A stretch of DNA of 64,000 nt from an uncultured Cohaesibacter sp. (GCF_963676485.1 NZ_OY781114.1:3178501-3242500); one strand, 5' to 3'. Shown: positions 38,387-46,829, counted from the first letter of the stretch. Made by a program: numbers and translations. Notes: generated by a model from the sequence alone, not told the origin.

Positions 38387-39373
38387 TTAGGCACTTTCCT
38401 GCCTGAGCGCATTTTCTCCTGGTATGAAGCGGTCAAAGGCTGCCCAGAATTGCTCGCGAATGATTTCGCGCTCCATCATGATTTCATGCTTGCTACCGGC
38501 AATGGAAATGGCTCCCGCTGCCCGTGTTGTCATGGCAAACAGTTCCGCCGCTGCAGAATCGACCACTGTGTCGTTGCTTGCTGTGATTATGAGAGTGGGA
38601 GTGTGGATCGAAGACTGGAAATCGCTTGATTGCAGGCGATCCATCGCCTTGCAGCTTTCATGGGTCCATAGCACAGTGGGGCCGCCGATGCCCAGTGCGG
38701 GGCAATCTATGAGAAACTGGCGGTTCCTGTCATAACGAGGGCCGTCCGAAGTGCGCTGATTTGCATAAAAACCCTGCCGATCAAAGGGTGTCCGGCTGGC
38801 TCCGGGCACATAGCTTTCTCCCAGCCCCAAATAGCGTAGAACACCTGCCAGCCTGCGAATGCTGGGCTGCTGTGGCTTGATCCCCAATATGCTGTGTCCC
38901 TTTGTGAAGATCTCGATAAGAGGGGCGCACAAAACGGCACGGTCAATCTTGATTCTGAGATCGGGCAAATTGGAAAGCAGAATGAGCCCCCCCATGGAAT
39001 GCGTGAGGGCGAAGCAGGGCGGAGGACAGTCTGGCAAGATGATGTCTTGGATGAATTGCTTGAGATCTTTTCCATAATCGGAAAAACGCCGCACATGCCC
39101 TTTCATACCATTGCGGGTCAGGCGATCTGAGAGGCCTTGCCCGCGCCAATCCATGGTGGCCACAGCAAAACCGCGCTGGCGTAGCTCGGTGATGACTTCA
39201 TAATATTTTTCGATGAATTCTGATCGCCCATGCAGCAGACAGATTGTGCCTTTGGGATCGGGCATCAGGGATGGCCAACGGGCGACGCGCACTTTGCGTC
39301 TATCCCAGCAGACCATTTCATGGCAGACGCCGTCTGCCAGCTCGGGATATTTGTCGAGATTATTCAAATGCAT
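38387..39373 (-). CDS. Alpha/beta hydrolase (lysophospholipase/monoacylglycerol lipase-like)
   Basis: Protein of 328 residues with serine-hydrolase order: GRSEFIEKY near residue 50, DWRGQGLSDR, nucleophile elbow THSMGGLIL near residue 125, then Asp in ITASNDTVVD and His in SKHEIMME. The hydrolase-4 layout is that of PldB-like lysophospholipases. No signal peptide is seen. It is convergent with hisN. Confidence 0.88.
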   Translation of the reverse strand: MHLNNLDKYPELADGVCHEMVCWDRRKVRVARWPSLMPDPKGTICLLHGRSEFIEKYYEVITELRQRGFAVATMDWRGQGLSDRLTRNGMKGHVRRFSDYGKDLKQFIQDIILPDCPPPCFALTHSMGGLILLSNLPDLRIKIDRAVLCAPLIEIFTKGHSILGIKPQQPSIRRLAGVLRYLGLGESYVPGASRTPFDRQGFYANQRTSDGPRYDRNRQFLIDCPALGIGGPTVLWTHESCKAMDRLQSSDFQSSIHTPTLIITASNDTVVDSAAAELFAMTTRAAGAISIAGSKHEIMMEREIIREQFWAAFDRFIPGENALRQESA

Positions 39374-39523
39374 ATCTACCCAGACGCCCTTTAGAAGCCC
39401 TTTTGATGCGCAGTTTAGCGAAAACTACTCCCGATGGGAGGGGAAAATATCACTTGTTGGCTTTTTTCGCGTTCAACGGTTGGGGGAATGAAGCCGGAAG
39501 GGGAAATGGCTTGAGAAATGCCG

Positions 39524-39549
39524 ATCGGCCCCACCAGGGCGGGGCCGAT
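39524..39549 (-). terminator. GC-rich hairpin downstream of the basic secreted protein gene
   Basis: 9-bp perfect stem ATCGGCCCC/GGGGCCGAT with an 8-nt loop, 28 bp after the stop of the leftward gene at 39578. No long U-run follows on the minus strand. Confidence 0.5.
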
Positions 39550-39577
39550 TATCGAGGCAATATTTGACTTGTAAGCC

Positions 39578-40207
39578 CTAGTAGGCACGCCCCTGATTCA
39601 GGAAAGAATTGAGGCGCAGGACGAAGGAGTAATTCACATCCTTGTCCGGGCGGGTGAAGCTGTGTGAATAGCGACCAGAATTGTGGCGATAGTCGCTCCA
39701 GTTGTGGCGTGGTCTTTCAGTTGCCAGACGGGCCTGCTTGATGAATTTCCCGGTGCGGGCGCTGATTTCCAGAAGGAACAGGCGACCATGTCTGTCGCGG
39801 GCCTTCATCGAAGCAACATTGCCACGGCGGGAGAAATCTGTGATGTCACGATACCCGTTCTGTCGTGCGATCCGTTTCAGATCATGACGGGAATAGGCCT
39901 TGTGAGCGCGAACGGCTTTGTTCTTGATGACTTTGCGTTTGACGATCGTTTTCTTCACAATGACCTTTTTGCCGTTTGCATTGCGGATCACTTTCTTCTC
40001 GACAGTCTTCTTGCGGACGACCTTTTTCTTTTTGTCTGGATTGTGAGCCTTGCGGACTTTTTTCTGATTGTGATGGCGCGTTATGTCTTGGCCTGCGCTG
40101 TAGATGTGGACGTAACGGCTTAAGTCAGTAGAAAAGTCGCGTGCCTGTGCTGGCTGGCCAACGGTGAATGCGATCATGATGGGAAGTGCGATTGCTGTCA
40201 GTTTCAT
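39578..40207 (-). CDS. Secreted, highly basic protein with PepSY-like C-terminal part
   Basis: Protein of 209 residues: a signal peptide (MKLTAIALPIMIAFTVGQPAQA), then a low-complexity Lys/Arg/Val segment at about 45-105 built of repeated VKK/KKV units, then a PepSY-like unit (NGYRDITDFSRRGNVASMKA, DRHGRLFLLEISARTGKFIK) at about 115-160. PepSY-like units often occur in periplasmic proteins. The Lys-rich segment would bind polyanions such as LPS. Function unknown. It is divergent from hsp20. Confidence 0.7.
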   Translation of the reverse strand: MKLTAIALPIMIAFTVGQPAQARDFSTDLSRYVHIYSAGQDITRHHNQKKVRKAHNPDKKKKVVRKKTVEKKVIRNANGKKVIVKKTIVKRKVIKNKAVRAHKAYSRHDLKRIARQNGYRDITDFSRRGNVASMKARDRHGRLFLLEISARTGKFIKQARLATERPRHNWSDYRHNSGRYSHSFTRPDKDVNYSFVLRLNSFLNQGRAY

Positions 40208-40392
40208 TGTCTTGCCTTTCCTTTTTTCAGTTCGGTTCGGCCTGTGCCGTTGTTGTTATGAAAACAAGGTAGCAAAGGCTTCCTGAACCCATTCAGAAAG
40301 GGTTGTTCATGTCGAATTCAGCATCATGGCAACTTTGTGGCAACAGTAGAAAACGGCAAAATTCAGCCATTTTCAAAAAAATGCATTCGGGG

Positions 40393-40421
40393 CTTGAAAT
40401 GCATTTGGCGCATTTCCATAT
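40393..40421 (+). promoter_or_regulatory. RpoH (sigma-32) type promoter of hsp20
   Basis: -35 CTTGAAA (40393-40399) is an exact match to the sigma-32 consensus. After 14 bp comes -10 TTCCATAT (40414-40421), which matches CCCCATnT at six of eight places. The predicted start near 40428 gives a leader of about 105 nt. Confidence 0.75.
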
Positions 40422-40460
40422 CGAATAGTGTCGGAGGCCAAAACGGCTCCGGCTTCATTT

Positions 40461-40533
40461 CCTTCCCGCCACGAAAAGGGGGAAGGAGTAGCGAAACGAA
40501 CGCAACTTTTGTCGCTCAAAGGAGGACTTTATT
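40461..40533 (+). promoter_or_regulatory. ROSE-like RNA thermometer in the hsp20 leader
   Basis: The leader folds into a hairpin CCTTCCC/GGGAAGG (40461-40486) and a short SD-masking hairpin at 40511-40527. In the second, GTC-G-CTC pairs with GAGGAC so that the Shine-Dalgarno GGAGG is closed, with one bulged G opposite it. The UCGCU strand fits the U(U/C)GCU hallmark of ROSE elements, which are common before ibpA-type genes of rhizobia. Confidence 0.65.
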
Positions 40534-41007
40534 ATGCGTCACTACGATCTTACTCCGCTTTATCGCTCTACTGTTGGCTTTGACAAGCTCTTCTCCATGC
40601 TGGACACCGTAACGGGTCCGGACAGTAGCACTCCGTCCTATCCACCCTATAACATCGAACGTCTGGCTGAGAATTCCTATCGAATCTCAATGGCAGTTGC
40701 CGGTTTCTCAGAAAAAGATCTTTCCATCGAAGTGAAAGAGAATTCGCTCAAGGTAACCGGTGAAAAAGTTGTCGATGAAAATGAGGCGGACAAGGACTAT
40801 CTGCACCGCGGCATTGCCTCGCGTGCCTTTGAACGCCAGTTCCAGCTCGCCGACTATATGCAGGTTGAAGGAGCAAGCATGGAGCATGGTTTGCTTCATA
40901 TCGATCTCAAACGTGAGATTCCTGAAGCCATGAAACCGCGTCAGATTGAGATCCGCTCACCTGATCGCGAAGAGGATCCCACAGTGATCGAAGGTGCCAA
41001 GCACTGA
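40534..41007 (+). CDS. Hsp20/IbpA family small heat-shock protein
   Basis: Protein of 157 residues with an alpha-crystallin domain at about 35-130 (PPYNIERLAENSYRISMAVAGF, LKVTGEK, HRGIASRAFERQFQLADYM, LLHIDLKREIPE). The N-terminal arm begins LTPLYRSTVGFDKLFSMLD, typical of IbpA. It is an ATP-independent holdase that binds unfolding proteins. Heat control is expected from both the RpoH promoter and the ROSE-like leader. Confidence 0.95.
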   Translation: MRHYDLTPLYRSTVGFDKLFSMLDTVTGPDSSTPSYPPYNIERLAENSYRISMAVAGFSEKDLSIEVKENSLKVTGEKVVDENEADKDYLHRGIASRAFERQFQLADYMQVEGASMEHGLLHIDLKREIPEAMKPRQIEIRSPDREEDPTVIEGAKH

Positions 41008-41150
41008 TTTCCGACATAATGTCACCCGGCTTCTGAAGGTCGGGCGCGACCGGTGGCCCTTAATTGGGCCTCCCACGCTTCTTTGTCTCAATAGCGATTG
41101 TCGGAAGGGATCTGACCTTCATGCCGCTTTCGGTAATCACTCTCACAGAA

Positions 41151-41184
41151 AAAGCGCTCTTCCATCCGGTCGAGCGCTTTTTTG
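41151..41184 (+). terminator. Intrinsic terminator downstream of hsp20
   Basis: 9-bp stem AAAGCGCTC/GAGCGCTTT (41151-41180) with a 12-nt loop, followed by T-rich sequence. It is 144 bp beyond the hsp20 stop, and would also work for the leftward gene starting to its right. Confidence 0.75.
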
Positions 41185-41228
41185 ATGTTGGTCTTATTCT
41201 CGGTCTGGATACGGGCTTTGAGCCTTGA

Positions 41229-42281
41229 TCATTTCAGGCAATCAAGAAACTGGTCGACTTCCTCTTCTGTGGTCGAGAAGGAACTGACCAGACGCAGCAG
41301 GATTTCGTCTTCTCCTGGGCATTCCTCGGGATCAAGGCCAATGCTTGGCCAATCGTAGAAAACGGCGCCCGCTGTCTTGGCTTTTTGTGCCGCTTGTTTG
41401 GGAACGATGGCAAAGACCTCGTTGGAGCCGGTTGGCCAGGCTAGGCGGGTATGATCCAGAGCCTCAAGCCCTTTGACCAACCGTGTTGCCATGGCGTTTG
41501 AATGGCGGGCGTTGTCCAGCCAATGATCATTTTCGAAATAGCCTTCAAACTGGGCAGCGGCAAAGCGCATTTTCGAGAAGAGTTGTCCGGCGCGCTTGCG
41601 GCGATAGATGAAGTCCTTGGCATAGTTCCTGTTAAAGAAGACCACGGCCTCTGCGCACCATGCTCCGTTTTTTGTTGCACCGAAGGAGAGCACATCAACG
41701 CCGGCTTTCCATGTCATTTCAGCCGGTGTCACACCCAGCGTGACCAGAGCATTGGCAAAGCGGGCGCCATCCATATGCACGGCAAGGCCGTTATCCTTGG
41801 CCTGGGCGGAGAGTTGTGTGATTTCCTCGATGCTGTAAAGCGTTCCGGCTTCCGTGGCTTGGGTAAGGGACACTGCGCTTGGCTGACCATGATGCACAAC
41901 GCCGTGGGGCACTTCCTGAAATCCGGTTTGCAATGCTTTTCGGCTCAGTTTGCCATGCTTGCCATCAAGCCCCCACATGCGCGCCCCTGAAGTGAGGAAT
42001 TCCGGTGCGCCGCACTCGTCTACACGGATGTGGGCTTCCTTGTGGCAGAAGACCGTCCCGGCAGGGCCTGTTAGCGCGGAAAGCGCCAACGCATTGGCGG
42101 CGGTTCCTGTGCCCACAACAAAGACTGCGCACTCTGTTTCGAAAATGTCTTGAAAGCGCTGCTCAATGGATTCGCTGATGGGGCCATCGCCATAGGCGGG
42201 TTCGTATCCGTCCTTGTGTCGCATCAATGCGTTCATAACGGGCTCGGAGGCTCCGGCCCAGTTGTCGCTGGCAAAATACAT
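41229..42281 (-). CDS. Low-specificity threonine aldolase family (beta-eliminating lyase fold)
   Basis: PLP enzyme of 350 residues: MYFASDNWAGASEPV at the N-terminus, AYGDGPISESIEQRF, HKEAHIRVDECGAPEF, HMDGARFANALVTLG and SFGATKNGAWCAEAVVFF, where the Lys binds PLP near residue 205. Family members split threonine and similar beta-hydroxy amino acids to glycine and an aldehyde. It lies 82 bp after the doxX gene, same strand, and might be in the bufferin transcript by readthrough. Confidence 0.88.
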   Translation of the reverse strand: MYFASDNWAGASEPVMNALMRHKDGYEPAYGDGPISESIEQRFQDIFETECAVFVVGTGTAANALALSALTGPAGTVFCHKEAHIRVDECGAPEFLTSGARMWGLDGKHGKLSRKALQTGFQEVPHGVVHHGQPSAVSLTQATEAGTLYSIEEITQLSAQAKDNGLAVHMDGARFANALVTLGVTPAEMTWKAGVDVLSFGATKNGAWCAEAVVFFNRNYAKDFIYRRKRAGQLFSKMRFAAAQFEGYFENDHWLDNARHSNAMATRLVKGLEALDHTRLAWPTGSNEVFAIVPKQAAQKAKTAGAVFYDWPSIGLDPEECPGEDEILLRLVSSFSTTEEEVDQFLDCLK

Positions 42282-42363
42282 GATTGGTTCCTTGAGGTGG
42301 GGCGTCTGTTTCTGTCTATACGACAGTTTTGCCGCCTCAAGGTCAAGGGAAAAGGAGCAGGCA

Positions 42364-42942
42364 CTATCTGCTTTCGGAGCCCAGCCATCGCGTGAGCAAA
42401 TAGTCCACAGACAGGATACCGGGGCCTTTGGTGATGAGCAACAGCAGTGGCATCAGCCAGAGCAGGCGTTGATCGAGAATGGCCGAATTGTGAACGCTGT
42501 CAAAGAGTTGCCCGATGGTTTCTGCGCCCACGGCATGGAAGTGGATGTCGACAAAGGTCATCACCGCTATGAAGCCGATGAAGGCAAGGGCTGCAAGGCG
42601 TGTGGCAAGACCGATGAAGATCAGGAGCGGCAGAATGAATTCGGCGAGGGTGCCAGCAAAAACGATGAGACCCCACGGCATAAAGGCGATCTGGTTGACA
42701 TCATACCCCGCCGCTTCAGCAATCGGTGGCACGATCTGGGCATAGGCGCCGATAGAGGGGGAAAAGAGCCCAAGGGGGCCATCTCCCAGTTTTGTCAGCG
42801 CTGAATTGAGAAAGTAGACCATCAACACGCTGGAAAAGATCAAACGGGCACTGAGACCGAGGAACCATGGCTCAAGCTGGCGTTCGATCCAGCTGAAGGC
42901 ACGATCATGAAGCGAAGCGGTTGCAACAAGTATGGTCATCAT
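42364..42942 (-). CDS. DoxX family membrane protein of the bufferin operon
   Basis: Protein of 192 residues with four predicted helices (LSARLIFSSVLMVYFLNSAL; GLIVFAGTLAEFILPLLIFIG; LAALAFIGFIAVMTFVD; LLWLMPLLLLI). DoxX proteins often close bufferin operons and are thought to help electron or quinone-linked chemistry; the exact role is not known. The start is 3 bp after the bufC stop. Confidence 0.85.
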   Translation of the reverse strand: MMTILVATASLHDRAFSWIERQLEPWFLGLSARLIFSSVLMVYFLNSALTKLGDGPLGLFSPSIGAYAQIVPPIAEAAGYDVNQIAFMPWGLIVFAGTLAEFILPLLIFIGLATRLAALAFIGFIAVMTFVDIHFHAVGAETIGQLFDSVHNSAILDQRLLWLMPLLLLITKGPGILSVDYLLTRWLGSESR

Positions 42943-42945
42943 GGG

Positions 42946-43803
42946 TTAGCTTTCCTGCTGCGGGTGCGCTTGGTCAAGAGGGGATTGGTCAGCCTCTGGT
43001 CTGTCGTGTTCTCGTGTGGATTTTAGTTGCCAACCTGCCAAAACACCGGTTTCCAGAAGGCCGCCAAGATTGCGGGCAAAGTCGAAGGCGGGATCAGCTG
43101 TAAAGGCTGCTTCTGTCGCTTGACCAAGGCAGAGCCCTTTTTCGAGTGCACTGAGAAAGGCAAAGCCGCCAGAGGGGAGTTTGATGGCCATTACATCCCA
43201 TTGCGGGCGGGTGATGAGACAGTCTTCGGGCTCATCGGATACTGTTGCCATTGTAGCTTGTGTGGCTTCTTCCTTATGTGCAGCCCAGATACTGTAGGCG
43301 GGATAAGGAGAAGCCAACAAGCGACAGGCCGGATGGAGTGTGAAGGTCAGATCTGCCAGCTTGTCAGGTGAGATCTGTTGCAGGACGGTTGGATCAAGCG
43401 GGGATTGATCTGCTGCATGATAGGCTTCATGCCATGCAAATTCGATGCGGGCGACATCACCCAGATAGGGAAAGCTTTGCACCGGTTCGAAGCCATCAAG
43501 AAAGCTGCCAAACATATCGCCATAGCGGCTCAGGATGGCTGAATGAGGTGGATGGCTGGTTATGAAGACACGAGCCATAGCGCGGAAGAATTCTTCTCCA
43601 ACCAGAGCCAGAATGGTGGGGAAGGATGCCATCAGTGCTTCGGTAAGGCTGACAATCACATTGTTGCGATAAACCCCGAAGCGCTTTTGTGCCTTTCTAT
43701 CCGGCTCGGGGCCGACGACGTCGCTTGGCACGGGTTGCTCTGTCTGGATCAGCGCGCGGGCAAAGGACGTCTGTGTATCGTGAAGAGAGTGGCTAGCTGG
43801 CAT
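42946..43803 (-). CDS. bufC: BufC, DUF2063 partner of the MNIO enzyme
   Basis: Protein of 285 residues with the DUF2063 N-terminal pattern (FARALIQTEQPVPSDVVG, RFGVYRNNVIVSLTEALMASFP, FPYLGDVARIEFAWHEAYHAAD). It is a partner that brings the precursor peptide to the BufB enzyme. The C-terminal part is a winged-helix-like recognition region. It overlaps bufB by 11 bp, which points to coupled translation. Confidence 0.9.
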   Translation of the reverse strand: MPASHSLHDTQTSFARALIQTEQPVPSDVVGPEPDRKAQKRFGVYRNNVIVSLTEALMASFPTILALVGEEFFRAMARVFITSHPPHSAILSRYGDMFGSFLDGFEPVQSFPYLGDVARIEFAWHEAYHAADQSPLDPTVLQQISPDKLADLTFTLHPACRLLASPYPAYSIWAAHKEEATQATMATVSDEPEDCLITRPQWDVMAIKLPSGGFAFLSALEKGLCLGQATEAAFTADPAFDFARNLGGLLETGVLAGWQLKSTREHDRPEADQSPLDQAHPQQES

Positions 43804-44722
43804 GGCGGCGCCCCAAAAGCAGGTCCGATTCTGCTTCGGTGTCTTTTGCCCTTACTGCCTGCAGCTTTTCTTCAGCTCGCATGGCCTCGGCGTATAGAAT
43901 ATCCCAGTGGGGGATGTTGTTGTCCCATTCAATCAAGGTGGGAACCGCGCCAGATCTGGCCAATGTCTGGTCATAAAGTGCCCACACCGCATCTGCCACT
44001 TCTCTGTCATGAGCATCAATCAGCAGGGGCTCGCCTTCATCATCTTCATCGCGGGCAAATCCGGCGAGATGAATTTCCCCCACATGTTCTACGGGGAAGG
44101 CATCAAGATAGGCAACGGGATCGTAATTCTGGTTGGTTGCAGAGACATAGACATTGTTGCAATCCAGAAGCAGGCCGCAGCCAGTGCGCGCTACGAGACG
44201 CTCAAGAAAGGTGATCTCGGACATGGTGGAGCTTTCAAATGCCACATAGACCGATGGATTCTCGATGAGAATGCGTCGGCCCAGATGGTCTTGAAGCTGG
44301 CTCACATGATCCACAACGCGATCAAGGCTGTCCTGCCGGTAGGGCACAGGCAGCAAATCGTTGAAAAAGACCTCGTCATGGCTGGACCATGCCAGATGCT
44401 CGGAGAACAGACCGGGAGCGTAGCGCTCGTTGAGGGCCTTTAGGCGCTTGATGTGGTCGGTGTCGAGAGGCTTGTCCGCTCCGATGGATGCCCCCACGCC
44501 ATGCAGGGAGAGGGGATAGCGCGCAGCAATTTCGCCAAGATAGCGGTGTGGCGGGCCACCGGCACCCATATAATTCTCAGGATGCACCTCGAACCAGCCG
44601 ATATCGGGCAGTGTTTCCAGAATAGTCTGGTAATGCTCGGCCTTGAGGCCGACACCGGCCCTTGGCGGGATCTGTTTTTTTGTTGCGTTAGATGATGGGG
44701 ACGTGATCTGGGAGGTTGGCAT
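43793..44722 (-). CDS. bufB: BufB, DUF692 multinuclear non-haem iron oxidase (MNIO)
   Basis: TIM-barrel enzyme of 309 residues with the family order RAGVGLKAEHY, HPENYMGAGGP, SLHGVGASIGAD, ENPSVYV, LLDCNNVYVSA, EIHLAGF, DAHDREVAD and LIEWDNNIP. His, Asp and Glu of these motifs bind the iron cluster. It installs oxazolone- or thiooxazole-type changes at Cys of the BufA precursor. The ribosome site AAGGAAA is 8 nt before the start. Confidence 0.93.
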   Translation of the reverse strand: MPTSQITSPSSNATKKQIPPRAGVGLKAEHYQTILETLPDIGWFEVHPENYMGAGGPPHRYLGEIAARYPLSLHGVGASIGADKPLDTDHIKRLKALNERYAPGLFSEHLAWSSHDEVFFNDLLPVPYRQDSLDRVVDHVSQLQDHLGRRILIENPSVYVAFESSTMSEITFLERLVARTGCGLLLDCNNVYVSATNQNYDPVAYLDAFPVEHVGEIHLAGFARDEDDEGEPLLIDAHDREVADAVWALYDQTLARSGAVPTLIEWDNNIPHWDILYAEAMRAEEKLQAVRAKDTEAESDLLLGRRHAS

Positions 44723-44842
44723 CGGATCATTTCCTTTTGGCGATCAGAGTGCCTGCTGTTGGCCATCTGCGCATCGCGGCAGGCTAGTACGTGGTTGGGT
44801 GTGACTAAAAAGAGTAGACGTCAAAGCGTGGCGTCTGGAGCA

Positions 44843-44881
44843 GGTCTCCTTCTGGGATGATCAACCATGCCAGAAGGGACC
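44843..44881 (-). promoter_or_regulatory. Long stem-loop between bufA and bufB
   Basis: GGTC plus CCTTCTGG pairs with CCAGAAGG plus GACC with a one-base bulge and a 14-nt loop. It lies 14 bp after the bufA stop and 120 bp before bufB, with no U-run. This is the place and shape of a 3' stabiliser or partial attenuator that would raise bufA mRNA above bufB. Confidence 0.6.
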
Positions 44882-44895
44882 GCTGACTGGTGGCG

Positions 44896-45195
44896 TCAGT
44901 TTTCAATCGGTTCAAGGCTGCCCATACCGTTCGGGGTTTTCATGGTCGTGCATGTGCCTTTTGGCACCAGCTTCCAGGCGTTGCCCTGATAGTCTTTGGT
45001 GGATGTGCCTGCACATGTGGTGCCAGCACCTGCCTTGCAATCATTCTGGCCTTTCAGTGCGACGCCGTAGCATTTTTCCATATCGGCCGCCTGAGCATTG
45101 TCTCCGGACAGTGTGGTTATGGCTCCAGCTGAAACGATGGTTGCGATGGCGCCGGCGAAGAATGTTGCGGAAAGCGTATTAACTTTGGTGGACAT
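44896..45195 (-). CDS. bufA: BufA1-type bufferin precursor (DUF2282)
   Basis: Protein of 99 residues from ATG 45195, chosen for its GGGAG ribosome site; the longer reading to 45321 has none. A Sec signal ([19 protein letters not shown], cleaved after AQA near residue 36) is followed by a mature part of about 63 residues with four Cys at 42, 53, 61 and 82 ([27 protein letters not shown]). This is the four-Cys BufA1 pattern of copper-binding bufferins. It leads bufBC-doxX. Confidence 0.9.
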   Translation of the reverse strand: MSTKVNTLSATFFAGAIATIVSAGAITTLSGDNAQAADMEKCYGVALKGQNDCKAGAGTTCAGTSTKDYQGNAWKLVPKGTCTTMKTPNGMGSLEPIEN

Positions 45196-45611
45196 GTGAG
45201 TCTCCCGAATAAGATGAGTAAGTGAGTGGGGCCTTGTGAATGTCAGCTGCCCCTGAACGCTTTCAATCGTGCCTAGAATGATGATCAATAGGAAATGAAT
45301 TGGGTGTGAGACTGCGCACACGCAGTTTCACCAGGTTGTGAGGGCTGCGTGACAGTTCAAAGAACGCGTCTGTTGGTTGTTTGCGCGCGAGTTTTTTGTT
45401 GCGAATTGGTCGAGTTTGCATCCGAAATGGGCAAAATATCCGATTTTTGACGCTGCGCAAAAAATATGCACATCAATTGCTTGCCACAGGAGGCTGCATT
45501 TAAGGCATCTAAAAATATTTAGTTTCAGCTACTTGATGTAATATGATTAAATATTGTGCAATTTTGCAATGCAATAGCGAGCGTTCAGGCTGGGAACCAT
45601 TCCGGGGTCGC

Positions 45612-45641
45612 TTGACAGTTTCGGGTTGCAAATGCGACCCT
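45612..45641 (+). promoter_or_regulatory. Candidate promoter for an intergenic small RNA
   Basis: TTGACA (45612-45617) is a perfect -35. The -10 (GACCCT, 45636-45641) keeps only the A2 and T6 of the consensus with an 18-bp spacer. No rightward ORF follows before the terminator at 45700. Confidence 0.4.
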
Positions 45642-45647
45642 GTTCTT

Positions 45648-45730
45648 GCGGAACATTTTTCCCGCCGCCCTTGCTGGGCGTTTCCTCCTTAGACTTTTCG
45701 GGCCGCTATTAGCGGCCCTTTTTTCTTTTT
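45648..45730 (+). ncRNA. Candidate small RNA with anti-SD motif
   Basis: A putative transcript of about 80 nt with three parts. First a hairpin CGCCC/GGGCG (45666-45680). Then a single-stranded TTTCCTCCTTAG stretch (45681-45692). Last a strong terminator, GGGCCGC/GCGGCCC (45700-45718) followed by T6CT5. An unpaired CCTCCT between two hairpins is the layout of rhizobial anti-SD sRNA families such as alpha-r14. No coding gene on this strand could own the terminator. Confidence 0.5.
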
Positions 45731-45872
45731 GAGATCAAGACCATACACGCAAGAGAGCATTTGATGCCCAATGGCGTTAAGGCGCCTTGATCCAGGCCTC
45801 TTGCATTTGTGATAGAGCTTGATTGTGACGCTTGAGGGAAGAGAATGGGGAAGGCTTTGGAGGTGCTGAATT

Positions 45873-46829
45873 CTACTCTGCGGCGGCGGCTGTCGGGTAT
45901 AGCGCGTCGCTTGCACATTGAATAAGCAATTCGGCAAAGCGTCCAAACAGATTGACCAGCTCCTGAAAATGGGGAACAGGTTCGAAGGTTTCCTCATTCA
46001 TATAGAGGCTGCGATCGATCTCGATCTGCAGAGCATGCAACCCTTTGAGGGGGCGACCATAATGCTGAGTGATAAAACCGCCTGCATAGGGGCGATTGAC
46101 GTCCACGCGCAGGCCCAGATGGTTTAGAATGCTTTTGGCCGAATTGACCAGCATCGGGTGGCAACTTGCACCGTAGCGATCCCCCAGAACGATATCCGGG
46201 CGGTTGTTCGGATTGGCATTTTGAAACACCCGCGATGGCATCGAGTGGCAATCGATCAGGCAGGCATAGCCGAAATTGACATGCGCCAGGGCCAGTTCTC
46301 TGCGCAATGTTTGATGGTAGGGCTTGTAAAGCGTTTCAATCCGCTCAAGCCCTTCTTCCAGACTCAATTTGTGGCGATAAATTTCCTTGCGCTCGGAAAC
46401 GATGCGGGCGATGGTGCCCAAACCGCTTCCGACCCTTGTTCCTGAAGTTTTGGCATAGGCGGGAAGGGGATCCTTGAACACGATCGGATCAAGTTCATAA
46501 GGCTCACGATTGAGATCCAGATAGGCGCGGGGAAAATTGGCCGCTATGAAAGGCACACCGCAAGAGGAGACTTTTGAATAGAGTAGATCCACATAGGAAT
46601 CCTCAGAGCTGCGCAATTCAAGCTCGGACAAGCGACTGGCATTTCTGAACTCCGCCGTATAGCACCGCCCTGAATGGGGGGAACTGAAGATGAAAGGCGC
46701 CAATTGTTGTTCGGGCCGTTCGATCCAAAATGGTACATCCAGCGTGTCTTTTGGCTGAAAATCGTCGGGGTTCAATGCGCTCTCTGTTCTTTTCTTGTCG
46801 TCGCAGAGCGACTGAAGTGGATAAGCCAT
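45873..46829 (-). CDS. N-formylglutamate amidohydrolase family protein
   Basis: Protein of 318 residues from ATG 46829, chosen since AAGGG lies 5 nt before it; the codon at 46880 adds 17 unlike residues. It has FIFSSPHSGRCY near residue 45, DLNREPYELDP, LIDCHSMPS and DIVLGDRYGASC. The family hydrolyses N-formylglutamate in histidine breakdown; many alphaproteobacterial members lie outside hut operons, as here, so the true substrate is open. Confidence 0.88.
   Translation of the reverse strand: MAYPLQSLCDDKKRTESALNPDDFQPKDTLDVPFWIERPEQQLAPFIFSSPHSGRCYTAEFRNASRLSELELRSSEDSYVDLLYSKVSSCGVPFIAANFPRAYLDLNREPYELDPIVFKDPLPAYAKTSGTRVGSGLGTIARIVSERKEIYRHKLSLEEGLERIETLYKPYHQTLRRELALAHVNFGYACLIDCHSMPSRVFQNANPNNRPDIVLGDRYGASCHPMLVNSAKSILNHLGLRVDVNRPYAGGFITQHYGRPLKGLHALQIEIDRSLYMNEETFEPVPHFQELVNLFGRFAELLIQCASDALYPTAAAAE

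Larger units (their letters stand above)
45196..45872. other. Large intergenic region between bufA and the amidohydrolase gene
   Basis: This 677-bp gap carries the bufA promoter at its left side and the candidate small RNA near 45.6-45.7 kb. The centre (45480-45590) is AT-rich without a coding pattern. No other gene is seen. Confidence 0.5.
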
